Source: Bos javanicus
Taxonomy: Eukaryota > Chordata > Mammalia > Artiodactyla > Bovidae
Length of the DNA stretch: 64,000 nt
Direction of reading: 5' to 3'
Assembly: GCF_032452875.1 (NCBI RefSeq)
Contig: NC_083870.1
Span: 6,386,001 to 6,450,000 of the forward strand
Shown: positions 30,305-41,980 of the stretch, piece after piece
How the letters are laid out: each line of letters starts with the position of its first letter
Numbering within the stretch: position 1 is the stretch's first letter
Made by a program: the position numbers and the translations under genes
Notes under the pieces: model-generated
The model's input: the letters and a program-made list of their open reading frames with translations, nothing else
Told to the model about the DNA's origin: nothing
Database searches by the model: none

Positions 30305-32261
30305 CTATTTTCTTTTTTTTCTTTTTAATTTTTAGCTAATTATTTATTTATTTTAATTATAAGATAATTAGTTTACAATATTGTGGTGGGTTTTGCCATA
30401 TTGGAGAAGATAAACAAAATAGAAAACTATTAGCCAGACTTATCAAGATAAAAGGAAGATTCAAATCATTAAAATTAGAAATTACAATGGAGAAATTACA
30501 GCAGACAACACAGAAATACAAACAATCATAAGAGACCACTAGGAGTGACTATATGCCAATAAAGTCAACAACTTGGAAGAAATGAACAAAATTCTTCGAA
30601 AAGTATAACCTTCCAAAACTGAACCAGGAAGAAATAGAAATTTGAACAGACCAATCACAATTGTGGAAATCAAAAATGTAATCGAAAATCTTCCAACAAA
30701 CAAAAGCCCAGGACCAGATGGCTTCACAGGTGAATTTTACCAAAAATTCAGCGAAGAGCTAACACCTATCCTACTCAAACTCTTTCAGAAAATTACAGAG
30801 GAAGGAAAACTCCCAAACTCATTCTATAAGGCCACCATCACCCTGATACCAAAATCAGACAAAGATGCCACAAAAAAAGAAAACTACAGGCCGATACTAC
30901 CGATGAACATAGATGCAAAAATCCTCAACAAAATTCTAGCGAACAGAATCCAATAACATATTAAAAAGATCATATATCATACATAATCAAGTGGGCTTTA
31001 TTCCAGGGAAGCAAGGATTCAATATTCACAGATCAATCAGTGTGACACACCACATTAACAAACTGAAAGATTAAAACTGAGTATTTCAATAGATACAGAG
31101 AAAGCCTTTGACAAAATCCAGCTCCCGTTTATGATAAAAAAAACTCTCCAGAAAATAGGCATAAAAGAAGCATACCTCAATATAATAAAAGTTATATACA
31201 ACAAACCCACAGCAAACATTATCTTCAATGGCAAAAAATTGAAAGCCTTTCCTCTAAAATCAGGAACAAGACAAGGGCATCCACTCTCACCACTACTACT
31301 CAACATAGTATTAGAAGTCCTAGCCACAGAAATCAGAGAAGGAAAAGAAACAAAGAATACAAATTGGAAAAGAAGTAAAGCTCTCACTGTTTGCAGGTGA
31401 CATGATCCTCTACACAGAAATCTGTAAAGATGCCACCAGAAAATTGCTAGAACTAATTGATTAATATAGTAGAGTCACAGGATATAAAGTTAATATACAG
31501 AAATACCTTACATTCCTATACACTAACAATGAAAATTCAGAAAAAGAAATTAAGGAAACAATCTTATTCAACACTACAACAAAAAGAATAAAGTACTTAG
31601 GAATAAATTTACCTAAAGAGATGAAAGACCTGTACACAGAAAACTATAAAACACTGATGAAAAAAAATTAAGGATGAGACATATAGATGGAGAAATACAC
31701 CATGTTCTTGGATTGAAATAATTAATATAGTGAAAATGAGTATACTACCCAAAGCAATCTATAGATTCAATGCAATCTCTGTCAAATTACCAATGTCATT
31801 TTTAACAGAACTAGAACAAATAATTTCACAATTTATATAGAAACACAAAAGACCCTGAATAGCCAAATAAACCTTGAGAAAGAAGAATGGAACTGAAGGA
31901 ATCAACCTTCCCAACTTCAGACTATACTACAAAGCCACAGTCATCAAAAGAATATGATGCTGGCACAAAGGCAGAAATATAGATCAATGGAACAAAATAG
32001 AAAGTCTGGAGATAAATCCATGCACCTATGGACACCTTATCTTTGACAAACAAGGCAAAAATATACAATGGAGAAAAGATACTCTCTTCAAGAACTGGTG
32101 CTGGAAAAACTGGTCAACTACATGTTAAAGAATGAAACTAGAACGCTTTCTAACACTATACCCAAAAATAAACTCAAAATGGATTAAAGACCTAAATGGA
32201 AGGCCAGAAACTATAGAACTCTTAGAAGAAAACACAGGCAGAACACTCTTCTACATAAATT
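30305..32261 (-). mobile_element. L1 with 5' inversion and internal deletion
   Basis: 30305-30400 is the antisense L1 3' tip: T-rich tail, 'tagtttacaatattgtggtg', then 'ggttttgccata'. From 30401 the sequence switches to sense ORF2 ('agataaacaaaatagaaaac') and runs to about 32261. The sense part ends in ORF2 well before the 3' UTR, so roughly 1 kb of L1 is missing between the pieces. This is consistent with twin priming plus deletion, or with two overlapping insertions. Confidence 0.7.
30401..32261 (+). pseudogene. L1 ORF2 fragment with reverse transcriptase core, dead
   Basis: Sense decayed ORF2. From 30642 it reads MNRPITIVEIKNVIENLPTN, then KSPGPDGFTGEFYQKF, to a stop at 30957. Later pieces are ISIDTEKAFDKIQ near 31090 and GTRQGHPLSPLL near 31265. 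The catalytic FADD box is changed: tttgcaggtgac at 31390-31401 reads F-A-G-D, losing the first Asp. Several stops and frameshifts. The C-terminal cysteine motif is not included. Confidence 0.85.
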
Positions 32262-32488
32262 ATCATCTCTTTATTGCATTTATTTTTGCTATCTATCTTT
32301 ACCCACTGGAATATAAATTTCAGGAAGCAGAAATTTTTGTTTTTTTGTTCACTGTTTTTACCCAAGCATGTAGAACAGTACATAGCACATAATGGAGCTC
32401 AATAAATATTGCATGAAATCAAGTGAAATTTTTGCCTCATCATTTTTCCTAGAGACAGCTCTAAGTTAAACATTGACAAAAACAGTGG

Positions 32489-32544
32489 TGTGAGTGAGTG
32501 TGTGTGTGTGTCTGTGTGTATGTAAGTGTGTGAGTGTATGTGTG

Positions 32545-32575
<31 letters not shown>

Positions 32576-32576
32576 A
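32489..32576. repeat. Interrupted (GT)n microsatellite
   Basis: About 88 bases of gt repeats broken by ga, tc, ta and gc. The longest pure run lies at 32553-32574. Confidence 0.93.
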
Positions 32577-32619
32577 TTGAGGAAGAGATGCAATTTAGAA
32601 TTGGGTTTAAATCCCAATC

Positions 32620-32925
32620 CTCCTGATTTCTACCTAGATAGTTTAAAGTGAGTCATATCAAATGCTTCAATTTCATAATAGAAGGCATAGAATAATCCCT
32701 ATGTCACAGGCATTGTTATTGTTTCATCACTAAGTCATGTCTGACTCTTTTGTGATACGATGAACTATATAGCCCACCAGGCTCCTCTGTCCATGGGATT
32801 TCACAGGCAAGAATACTGGAGTGGGTTTCCATTTCCTTCTCAATATCACACAGATACAGAGAGTAAATTAAATAATAATATATATGAAAGTACATAAAAA
32901 TGCTTTAAAAATACTGTATTTAGGA
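32620..32925 (-). mobile_element. MIR SINE split by a Bov-tA
   Basis: 'tttcataatagaaggcatag' and 'aataatccctatgtcacagg' before, and 'gaaagtacataaaaatgctt' after the SINE, fit consecutive antisense MIR parts. Diverged, so moderate confidence. Confidence 0.5.
32713..32853 (-). mobile_element. Bov-tA SINE, partial
   Basis: Antisense BovB-derived part of Bov-tA ('cactaagtcatgtctgactc' to 'gggtttccatttccttctc'). The tRNA-like head is missing. Confidence 0.85.
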
Positions 32926-33887
32926 GCATTTTGTGTGTTGATTTTTTTTTTTTTATAGTTCTATTTGTTGTCAACATGCTCTGATTAATTTGGGAATTTA
33001 ATTAGCCAAGAAGACATGATGTGCAAGAAATGGAATTTGGACTGGCATTAAGCCTGTTCTGGCTTATAGACTTGAGCTTGTGGACAGAGTATTTAAAGCC
33101 CCTTGACATAAAGGAAGGCAGTGAGGAGCCTGTAGAACAAAGCCAAGTAACTAGGCAATGTAATATTGTTTCCTCCTACTTTACCACTAACGTGCATTTC
33201 ACAGTTATCTTTATCCTTCTATTTTTTATAGCACTTTTGACTAACTGGGAATGAACCTAAGCAAACTATTTCTATCTGTGTTTTTTATTTAGCTTCAAAT
33301 TCAAACATTCAGTCTAAAGAAACCTTGGCTGAAGTCAAAGAGTCATTTAAAATCATGTGTTCTGAACATTATTTTGCTCAACTATATTCTTGCCAGACAA
33401 GGGAGAAAGTCAAACTGATAAGAAGGAGCAGTGCCAAAGAATTCCAAGCTCAGAATTAAAACTCTGGTACTAGTTCTGTTTCCAATAAGTTGTCTTCAAA
33501 TAATTTGCCCTCTGAGATTAGGTATGTTGAATCTTATTTATTTTTATGGAGGGGAAAAAAAAGGGTTATTTTCATTTTCTCTAAATCTTGAGATTGCCCT
33601 GCTGGCAGTAAAGTCTCTTTTTGGATTTAGAGTCTTGGCAAATTCTGCATGTATATATCTCAGGGATAAGGGTTGGATAAGAGGAACTACAGGAGTATGG
33701 ACTAGGCAACCAGCTTTGAGAGGCCATCCACACATAGTTGATGGATGTCTGAGCTGGATGACCTCTTGCTCTAAAACATAGCTCATTCTTATGTAAAATA
33801 GAAAAATAACACATATGCCATGACAGAAGGATCAAGCAATGTGGTATGTGTGACACACCCACTATAGACCTTAACACATAGCAGGAT
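32926..33887. other. Unassigned intergenic DNA
   Basis: No gene or recognised repeat. A T-run lies at 32942-32953. Two overlapping frames at 33431-33781 (+) and 33544-33786 (-) have no recognisable domain. The last bases form the start of the long duplication flanking the BovB on the right. Confidence 0.5.
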
Positions 33888-33956
33888 TCCCTAGAACGGT
33901 AACAATTATCGTAATTGAAATGACCTTGAGTTCATATTTGTTATCACCATTAATCA

Positions 33957-36187
33957 AGTTCAGTTCACTTCACACAGTCGTGTCCAACTCTTGGCAACCC
34001 CATGGACTGCAGTACACTAGGCGTCCCTCACCATCACCAACTCCTGGAGTTGATTCAAACTCATGTCCATCGATTCAGTGAAGCCATCCAATCATCTCAT
34101 CTTCTGTAGTCCCCTTCTCCTTCTGCCTTCAATCGTTCCCAGCATCCAGGTCTTTTCCAGTAAGTCAGTTCTTCACATCGCCTGGCCAAAGTATTGTAAC
34201 TTCAGCTGAAATATCAGTACTTCCAATGAATATTCAGGACTGATTTCCTTTAGGATTGACTGGTAAGATCTTGCAGTAAAAGGAACTCTCAAGACTCTTC
34301 TTCAACACCACAGTAACTAATGCATCAATTCTTTGGTGCTCAGCCTTCTTTATAGTTCAACACTCACATCCATACATGACTACTGGAAAAACCATCATTT
34401 TGACTAAAAGAAGCTTTGTTGGCAAAGTAATGTCTCTGCTTTGTAATATGCTGTCTAGCTTGGCCATAGCTTTTCTTCCAAGGAGCAAGCATCTTTTAAT
34501 TTCATGGCTGCAGTCATCATCTCCAGTGATTTTGGAGCCCAGGAAAATAAAATCTGTTACTCTTTCCATTGTTTCCCCATCTATTTGCCATGAAGTGATG
34601 GGACTGGATGCCATGATCTTAGTTTTTTGAATGTTGAGTTTTAAACCAACTTTTTAACTCTCCTCTCTCACTTCAGTCAAGAGGCTCTCTAGTTCTTCAC
34701 TTTCTGCCATAAGGGTGGTGTCATCTGCACATCTGATGTTATTGATATTTCTCCCAGCAATCTTGATTCCAACTTGTGCTTCATCCAGCCCAGCGTTTCT
34801 CATGATGTACTCTGCATATAAGTTAAATAAGCAGGGTGACAATATACAGCCTTGATGTTCTCCTCCTTGCCCAATTTGGAACTAGTCTGTTGTTCCATCT
34901 CCAGTTCTAATTGTTGTTTCTTGACCTGCATATAGATTTCTCAGGAGGCAGATCAGGTGGTCTGGTATTCTAATCTCTTGAAGAATATTCTGCAATTTGT
35001 TCTGACCCACACTGTCAAATGATTTGGTGTAGTCAATAAAGCAGAAGTAGATGTTTTTCTGGAACTCTCTTGCTTTTTCAATGATCCAATGGATGCTGGC
35101 AATTTGATCTCTGATTCCTCTGCCTTTTCTCAATCCAGCTTGAACATCTAAAATTTCTCAGTTCATGTACTATTCACCTGGCTTGGAGAATTTTGAGCAT
35201 TACTTTACTAGCATGTGAGATGAGTGCAATTGTGCGGTAGTTTGAACATTCTTTGGCATTGCCTTTCTTTGGGATTGGAATGAGAACTGACCTTTTCCAG
35301 TCCTGTGGCCACTGCTGAGTTTTCCAAATTTGCTGGCATATTGACTGCAGCACTTTCATGGCATCTTCTTTTAGGATTTGAAATAGCTCAACTGGAATTC
35401 CATCACCTCCACTAGCTGTGCTCGTAGTGATGTTTCCTAAGGCCCACTTGACTTCACATTCCAGGATGTCTGACCCTAGGTGAGTGGTCATATCATCATG
35501 GTTATCTGGGTCATTAGGACCTCTTGTACAGTTCTGTGCATTCTTGCCACCTCTTCTTAATATCTTCTGCCTCTGTTAGGTCCATCCATTTCTGTCCTTT
35601 ATTGAGCCCATCTTTGCATGAAATGTTTCCTTAGTGTCTTTAATTTTCTTGAAGAGATCTCTAGTCTTTCCCATTCTATTGTTTTCCTCTATTTCATTGC
35701 AATAATCACTGAGGAAGGCTTTCTTATCTCTCCTTGCTATTCTTTGGAACTCTGCATTCAGATGGACGTATCTTTCGTTTTCTCCTTTGCCTTTAGCTTC
35801 TCTTCTTTTCTCGGCTATTTTTAAGGCCCCCTCAGAAAACCATTTTCCTTTTGCATTTCTTTTTCTTGGGAATGGTCTTCATCACTGCCTCCTGTACAAT
35901 GTCATGAACCTCTATCCATAGTTTTTCAGGCACTCTGTCTATCAGACCTAATCCCTTGAATCTATTTGCTGCTTCCACTCTATAATCATAAGGGATTTGA
36001 TTTAGGTCATAGATGAATGATATAGAGTTTTTCCCTACTTTCTTCAATTTAAGCCTGAATTTAGCAATAAGGAGTTCATGATCTGAGCCACAGTCAGCTC
36101 CTTTCTTTTTTTTTTTTTTTTGCTGATTGTATGTAGCTTCTTCATCTTCTGCTGCAAAGAACATAATCAACCTGATTTCAGTATTGA
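33957..36187 (-). mobile_element. BovB LINE, 2.2 kb, 5'-truncated, with about 69-bp TSD
   Basis: Antisense BovB (RTE clade) from the (ttcag)-type tail through the reverse transcriptase region into the 3' part of the endonuclease region ('catgatctgagccacagtca'). It is flanked by a long near-duplicate: 33888-33956 and 36188-36257. A T-run at 36108-36122 lies near the truncated 5' end. About 1 kb of the 5' end is missing. Confidence 0.93.
34250..35900 (-). pseudogene. BovB reverse transcriptase remnant
   Basis: Minus-strand fragments of the BovB polyprotein: TASGGDGIPVELFQILKEDA (35174-35491), FIDYTKSFDSVGQNKLQ (34882-35133), then MSPCLFNLYAEYIMRNAGLD (34654-34842), and the C-terminal piece at 34357-34614. 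The catalytic YADD box is CADD here (codons on 34720-34731). Frames are separated by stops and shifts, so the gene is dead. The family encodes an endonuclease plus reverse transcriptase in one protein. Confidence 0.88.
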
Positions 36188-36275
36188 TCCCATAGAATGG
36201 TAGCAATTATTGTAATTGAAATACCATTGAGCTCATATTTGTTATCATAATTAACCAATAATTAACCATTATTAA

Positions 36276-36572
36276 CTGTGGTGTTGGATAAGACTCTTGA
36301 GAATCCCTTGGACTGCAAAGAGATCCAACCAGTCCATCCTTAAGTAAATCAGTCTTAAATATTCATTGGAAGGACTGATGCTAAAGCTGAAACACCAATA
36401 CTTTGGCCACCTGATGCGAAGAACTGACTCATTTGAAAAGACCCTGATGCTGGGAAAGATTGAAGGCAGGAGGAGAAGAGGACGACAGAGGATGAGATGG
36501 TTGGATGGCATCACCGACTCAATGGACATGTGTTTGAGTAAACTCCAGGAGCAACTGAACTGAACTGAACTG
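36276..36572 (+). mobile_element. BovB 3' tail, sense
   Basis: Plus-strand BovB end from 'ctgtggtgttggataagact' to the (ctgaa)n tail. It lies about 20 bases beyond the right duplication of the antisense BovB, so the two copies form an inverted repeat. Possible attaacc target duplication near 36262 and 36572. Confidence 0.92.
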
Positions 36573-36799
36573 ATTAACCAAAAAGAACCAAATTAACTAA
36601 AAGAGATAAAATGGTTAGGAATATATATTTCTAAAGAGGTGAGTCTTGTGTTAGACCTGGTGGTTATATAGGACTTTTGCAGTCAGAAAGAAGAAAAAAT
36701 GACCTTTTAAGGTCAGACAATCACCATGAACAGTGCTATGAAGGTAGAAAGGATCACAAGTCTTTTAGGGGAAAAAAACTAGAAAATCTGGAGAGTAAT
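36573..36799. other. Unassigned spacer
   Basis: Short non-repeat stretch between two BovB copies; nothing recognised. Confidence 0.5.
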
Positions 36800-36812
36800 T
36801 AATAGAATCATT

Positions 36813-37595
36813 CAATTCAGTTCAGTTGCTCAGTCGTGTCTGGCTCTTTGTGACCCCATGGACCGCAGCACACCAGGCCTCCCTGTCCATCACCAACTTC
36901 TGGAGTTTACCCAAATCCATGTGCATTGAGTCAGTGATGCCATCCAACCATCTCATCCTCTGTTATCCCCTCTCCTCCTGCCCTCAATCTTTCCCAGCAT
37001 GAGGGTCTTTTCCAATAAGTCAGCTCTTTGCATCAGATGGCCAGAGTATTGGAGTTTCAGCTTCAACATCAGTCCTTCCAATGAACACTCAGGACTGGTC
37101 TCCTTTAGGATGAACTGGTTGGATCTCCTTAAAGTCCAAGGGACTCTCAAGTCTTCTCCAACACTACAGTTCAAAAGCATCAATTTTTCAGCTCTCAGCT
37201 TTCTTTATAGTCCAACTCTCACATCCATACATAACTACTGAAAAAACCATAGCCTTGAATAGAAAACATTTGTTGGCAAAGTAATGTCTCTGCTTTTTAA
37301 TATGCTGTCTAGGTTGGTCATAACTTTCCTTCCAAGGAATAAGTGTCTTTTAATTTCATGGCTGCAGTCACCATCTGCAGTGATTGTGGAGCCCCCAAAA
37401 ATATAATCTGCCACTGTTTCCACTGTTTCCCCATCTCTTTGCCATGAAGTGATGGGACTGGATGCCATGATCTTAGTTTTCTGAATGCTGGGCTTTAAGC
37501 CAACTTTTCCACTCTCCTCTTTGACTTTCATCAAGAGGCTCTTTAGTTTTTCTTCACTTTCTGCCATATGGGTGGTGTCCTCTGCATATCTGAGG
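36813..37595 (-). mobile_element. BovB LINE, 783 bp, 5'-truncated, with TSD
   Basis: Antisense BovB 3' quarter, from 'attcagttcagttgctcagt' to the reverse transcriptase active-site region. Flanks taatagaatcatt (36800-36812) and taatagagtcatt (37596-37608) differ at one base. The active-site codons (37577-37588) read Y-A-E-D. Minus-strand frames at 36953-37183 and 37235-37567 are remnants of the C-terminal protein. Confidence 0.93.
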
Positions 37596-37608
37596 TAATA
37601 GAGTCATT

Positions 37609-38324
37609 AGAAGACAGTATCTGATATTGTGGTAGATATTTTCTTTTATTGTCTATCCAGCTCCCATCATGACCAGTTAGTCAAGCAAAATAAAACTGGT
37701 TTATTTGTGAAAAACCTATTTCATACTATTCAGGAAGGAATGACACCTCCCTCAAGTTAAAGAGAAATTATAAAATGCAAAAGTGAGCAATCAGCTACCA
37801 GAAAACACTTGAAGAAACTAAAACCATTAAAGAGACAAAAAGTTCCCCACTCTGAAGAACTAAATACTTGAAAAGGCAAAATAAAAGCAAACCAAAGCAG
37901 TCATTAGAATAAATACAAATATCTCCAGAGAAGTATGAAAGGGTTTACATTTATGCCAAATCAATTTTAGAGAAATCAGATATTAATAGTTAAAAATGAA
38001 AGAAAAAAAAACAATAGAGAGTTAAAGAGAGAGTTAGAGGATTAGAACATTAAATGAGAAATACCTCTTAAAGGACCACATTTCGTTCCAAGAAATGAAA
38101 CAGAGGACATAAAAGTGGGAATGTTAAACAAACCAGGCAAATTAGAATCATCATCAGAATTTTTCTTTGGAGGTTATAGAGAGAATTTCTGATGAGTTTG
38201 GATTTGGGGGAGGATGAAATTCATAGCTCACCCCTGTCATTTGATCCATCACATGGAAAATGAAGCCAAGTGAATCAAAGCAGAAATATAAGCAATAAGA
38301 AAGGAAAACACCAGGGAGACAGTT
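37609..38324. other. Unassigned A-rich intergenic DNA
   Basis: No gene or named repeat recognised. The plus strand is rich in a and g. Confidence 0.45.
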
Positions 38325-39760
38325 CAAGATGGTGATATAGGAAGATCCTGAACTTACTTCCTCCCACAAACACAACAAAGCTGAAACTATATGCGGAAAA
38401 TTTCCCATGGAAATAAACCTGAAAAGTGGGTGAACACAGCTTCCACACCCACAGGCAAAAGGACAACATCGAGATGGGTAGGAGATGTGCTCACCAGGGA
38501 AAAACTCTAGAGACAGCAATCCACCAACAGGAGGGATCACAAAGATATGGATCATCTCCCTGAGGAGTGAGAGATTCAAGCTCCACATAAGGCACCCCAA
38601 CCCCCTAGATCCTGCATAGGAGAGATGAACCTCCAAAACACCTGACTTTGAAACCCAATGAAGAATACACCCAGGAAAACTATAAAACTGCAGAGAGCAA
38701 CAACAAAAACTACCCTTAAAGGGCTTGTGCATAGAATCACTTGACCTAAAATCAGAACAGAAACACTGTATTAAAAAGTGTATGGACCCCATGTGAAGGC
38801 AATCTACTTATTAATCTGGAAGCATCTACCAGAGAGCCATGAATCAGTTAGGAATCTCCCTGGGGACTGAGTCACCTGTGGTAGTCTTTTATGCAGTCTC
38901 AGGCTACCTTGCTAGCATTGGTCCTGGTGGGTACTATTTTGGACTTCTCCACCTAAACTTCTAGCACCAGTGGGCATGCTGGGCTGAGAGCCCTGTCCAC
39001 CCAAGCACTTTGGCTGGGCTTAACAGCCAGTCAAATGATATCACCAGCACCCTGCAGCAGCCTTGGCTTCCTACAGTGAATGGGCACACACGGTTTACAT
39101 GGGGCATGGTCTTTGAGTGCCTGGCTCTGGTTATCAGGTGGGATTGTGCTTCTGAGCCCCACAGAACATCTCTTAACCAAGTCCTCTCTTTCAGGACTTG
39201 GAGGGAAAGCTGACATACCTAATCAGTTCAGTTCAGTTCAGTCGCTCAGTCGTGTCCAACTCTTTGCGACCCCATCAATCACAGCACGCCAGGCCTCCCT
39301 GTCCATCACCAGCTCCCGGAGTTCACTCAGACTCACATCCATTGAGTCAGTGATGCCATCCAGCCATCTCATCCTCCATCATCCCCTTCTCCTCCTGCCC
39401 CCAATCCCTCCCAACATCAGAGTCTTTTCCAATGAGTCAACTCCTCGCATGAGGTGGCCAAAGTACTGGAGTTTCAGCTTCAGCATCATTCCTTCCAAAG
39501 AAATCCCAGGGCTGATCTCCTTCAGAATGGACTGGTTGGATCTCCTTGCAGTCCACAGAAACAAATACGAAGGGCTAGGCAAAATAAGGATACAGAGGAA
39601 TATATTCCAATCAAAAGAACAAGATAAAACCTCAGAAAAAAGAACTAAACAATAGGGAGATAAGCAATCTACCTAATAAATGATCCTAAGTAATAGCCAT
39701 AAATGCTCACCAAACTCAGGAGAAGAACACAACAAAAATATCAATAAAGATGTATAAAAT
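38325..39760 (+). mobile_element. L1M 5' region (5' UTR and start of ORF1), interrupted
   Basis: 'ttcaagatggtgatatagga', 'agatcctgaacttacttcct' and 'cctcccacaaacacaac' match the 5' UTR start of old L1M elements. After a BovB-tail insertion, 'agaacaagataaaacctcag', 'gggagataagcaatctacct' and 'atgctcaccaaactcagga' match the L1 ORF1 start region. No ORF1 frame survives. Confidence 0.72.
39224..39556 (-). mobile_element. BovB 3' tail (ART2A-type) inside L1M
   Basis: Antisense BovB end with a (cagtt)n start, then 'tcgctcagtcgtgtccaact', to 'ctccttgcagtcca'. Close to consensus, so relatively young. No clear target duplication found. Confidence 0.93.
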
Positions 39761-41504
39761 ATGAGTACTAAATAAAAGTTGTTATCAATAAACAGAAAAA
39801 CACACAAGATGAATCTTTAAAAATTATAAAGATTTTCAAAATGACAGTAGCAGAGCATTCAACCAACTGCAGAACCCTCTGAGTATTATGCCTTGTAAGA
39901 CTTGCTTCCATACATCACTTCTCTTTTAAATCACTATGCTTAACAGGGAAACATCTGGTCAACAAGCATGTAACTGGAGGAGAGAAACAGAGACCATCGG
40001 GGAAACTGACCCACAATTCTGGGTGACACTTTGCCAATGCTTACTTCTGCTTCTATGTGTTTGTATCACACAGGATCTCAGAAGAAATGACAGAATCTTC
40101 CCCAAAGGGTGGTATAAGAAAATGTAAGAAAATGTAATGAAGGGACTTTACACATGAGTGGGGCAAAGTAAAGAGAAAGTGGGAAACCACTATCCTTCCT
40201 GGGCCTGAAAGAGCAGAGGGAAGGCATGGTTAGTAGAACTCAGGGATGCCTGTAGCTGTGAGTGAGGACCAAGGAATTGATCAACTGTATTAAGTAAAGG
40301 AAATAAAGCCCCTGTCAATCAAAGGCCCTGGGAAGAGGGGTCACGAGAAAAATATCCCAACTACTCTCTCCTCCTGCTCTCAGATCTCCTGCCAGGGCTT
40401 CCCACTGGTGGACTTAGAAGCTAGAGGGCAAGGGACCTGGACAATGCTGCTCATCACAGTCTGCCTTCAGGGCACAGAATACAATTTTAAAAAAGGGCTC
40501 TGCAAAGACAGATGGATCTGGTGAGACAGGAAGGGCAAAGGTAGCCCTCTGAAGCTTCTGAAAAGAGCTAGAAACAAATACCAAAGTAACTTCTAGGCCT
40601 TCACAGGCATAACTATGCAACACATTCTCTTTCCTATCTTAAATTATACCCAATGTCCAACTTAGTTCACCATGAAGGTTATACACTGAGCACCAAATGG
40701 CACAAGAAATCAAATAATATAATGCCAGCCTTGTAAAAATGCCTTAGAATTAGACAATACAAGCTCCGTCCCTGAAATAAGGAAGTCAGAGTCTAGAATA
40801 TAAAAAGCATGGTGAGAGGGAATAGTAGCAGGGGGACATTCATCTGAGAAAAGGTGAATTTAAGGGATATCTCAGTGAGCACGGCCTCTTTAAGAAATAT
40901 TTAAGATGCAAGGATGGCAGAGATTCCCAGTAGATGATTTCAGGGAAGAGCAGTCAATTAAACAATTCCAGGGGCTTGGCATCATTCTGCATCCTATAAA
41001 CACTGTCAATGTTCCCCTATGTGGTAACAATCTGTGCTGAAAAATCTAAAGCAATTACTTTTGTCCTCTTAGCATTTGAACACTTACTTCAATCAGATGA
41101 AAAGGTTAAAACAAGGGCTGAATATGCCCCTTTGTCACCACGAGGGCAGTGTTGTACTTGAAGGAAGCATTCATGAACTCAATTCATTCAAGCCTTTTTG
41201 GGGACAGGTGACAGAGATGGTCAATTGGGATACTCAAAAACAGTAATTGCCCAAAGTACTGGGGACAGGAACATTTGCAATCAATATCCCTTGAAAAATA
41301 AAGTGCAGCTCATTGCGTTCCTATTATAATTTTACTTTGCCTTTACTTTAGCCAGGAAACAGTAATGACAGTTGAAAAACATTTATTTACTCATTCTTTC
41401 CCTCATAATATTTTGTTATGTTGCTCTTATTTTGCTGCCATTTCATCTCTAGCTATATATGGGACATTTTTATTATAAAAGTCAGGGGAAAACATTTCAC
41501 TGCA
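39761..41504. other. Unassigned intergenic DNA
   Basis: About 1.7 kb without a gene or recognised repeat. A trivial 10-bp tandem (taagaaaatg twice) lies at 40115-40134. Confidence 0.5.
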
Positions 41505-41567
41505 ATGTCATCCTTTAGCTGTGTGACCCCAGGCAAATCAATTCACAGAAAAGTAGCCTTTCAAAGC
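41505..41567 (-). mobile_element. MIR fragment
   Basis: 'tttagctgtgtgaccccagg' and 'caaatcaattcac' match the antisense MIR core. The remainder may lie beyond the adjacent L1 but was not recognised. Confidence 0.5.
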
Positions 41568-41580
41568 TGAAATAAATTTT

Positions 41581-41980
41581 TTAAATTAATTTTTATTGAA
41601 GTATAGTTGCTTTACGATGTTGTTAGATTCTACTGTAGAGCAAAGTAAATCAGCTATACATATACATATATCCTTTCTTTTTTTAATTTTCTGCTCATTT
41701 AGTTCACCACAGAACACTGGGTATAGTTCCCTGAGCTATACAGTAGGTTCTCATCAGTTATCTATTGTATTATAGTATCAATAGTATGTATATATAATAC
41801 ATATTATATTACATATATAATATTGATATATATATGTATATATATATCAATCCCAATCTCCCAATTCATCCCACCTCCCCCTTTCTCTCCTTGTTGTCTA
41901 TACATTTTTCTCTGCATCTCTGTCTCTATTTCTGTGTTGTGAATAAAACCATCTAGAAAAATGGTATAGATGAATTTATT
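41581..41980 (-). mobile_element. L1 3' end with a 30-bp 5' inversion and TSD
   Basis: Antisense L1 3' UTR up to 'tctgtgttgtgaataaa' (about 41948), then a short sense L1 stretch 'tctagaaaaatggtatagat' and 'gaatttattt'. The two pieces meet in the consensus, as in twin priming. Flanks tgaaataaatttt (41568-41580) and tgaaatgaatttt (41981-41993) are a 13-bp duplication with one mismatch. An AT-rich dyad lies at 41788-41850. Confidence 0.85.

Larger units (their letters stand above)
28500..32420 (+). mobile_element. L2 LINE broken by four insertions
   Basis: Five blocks read in order as sense L2: 28500-28790 ('aacaattgatcactttcccc', 'ttcttcacttggcttctagg'), 29037-29158 ('ttctgctgattcttcttcaa'), 29636-29764 ('tagcctcctaacccatctcc', 'caaaaccatcctatggtgct'), 29935-30304 ('ctgttacctctaacctcatc', 'ttgcacttgctatctcctag') and 32262-32420 ('ttacccactggaatataaat', 'catagcacataatggagctc', then 'aataaatattgcatgaa'). 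The gaps hold L1, MLT1, L1 and L1 sequence. No open frame survives. Confidence 0.8.

Noticed and set aside
36105..36125. T-run that might be a pol III terminator or an independent poly-A insertion
   Set aside because: It lies within the BovB body where the consensus has 'ctcctggtcttgtttttgctg'; an expansion of an existing T-rich stretch is simpler.
38154..38792. A 212-codon open frame on the minus strand, the longest non-LINE frame after the L1 ORF2 piece
   Set aside because: It runs antisense through the L1M 5' UTR region, with no recognisable domain and composition that follows the repeat. A chance antisense frame.
39080..39655. A 191-codon plus-strand frame
   Set aside because: It crosses the L1M 5' region and reads through an antisense BovB tail. 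The middle is the recurring translation of that repeat, seen at many loci.
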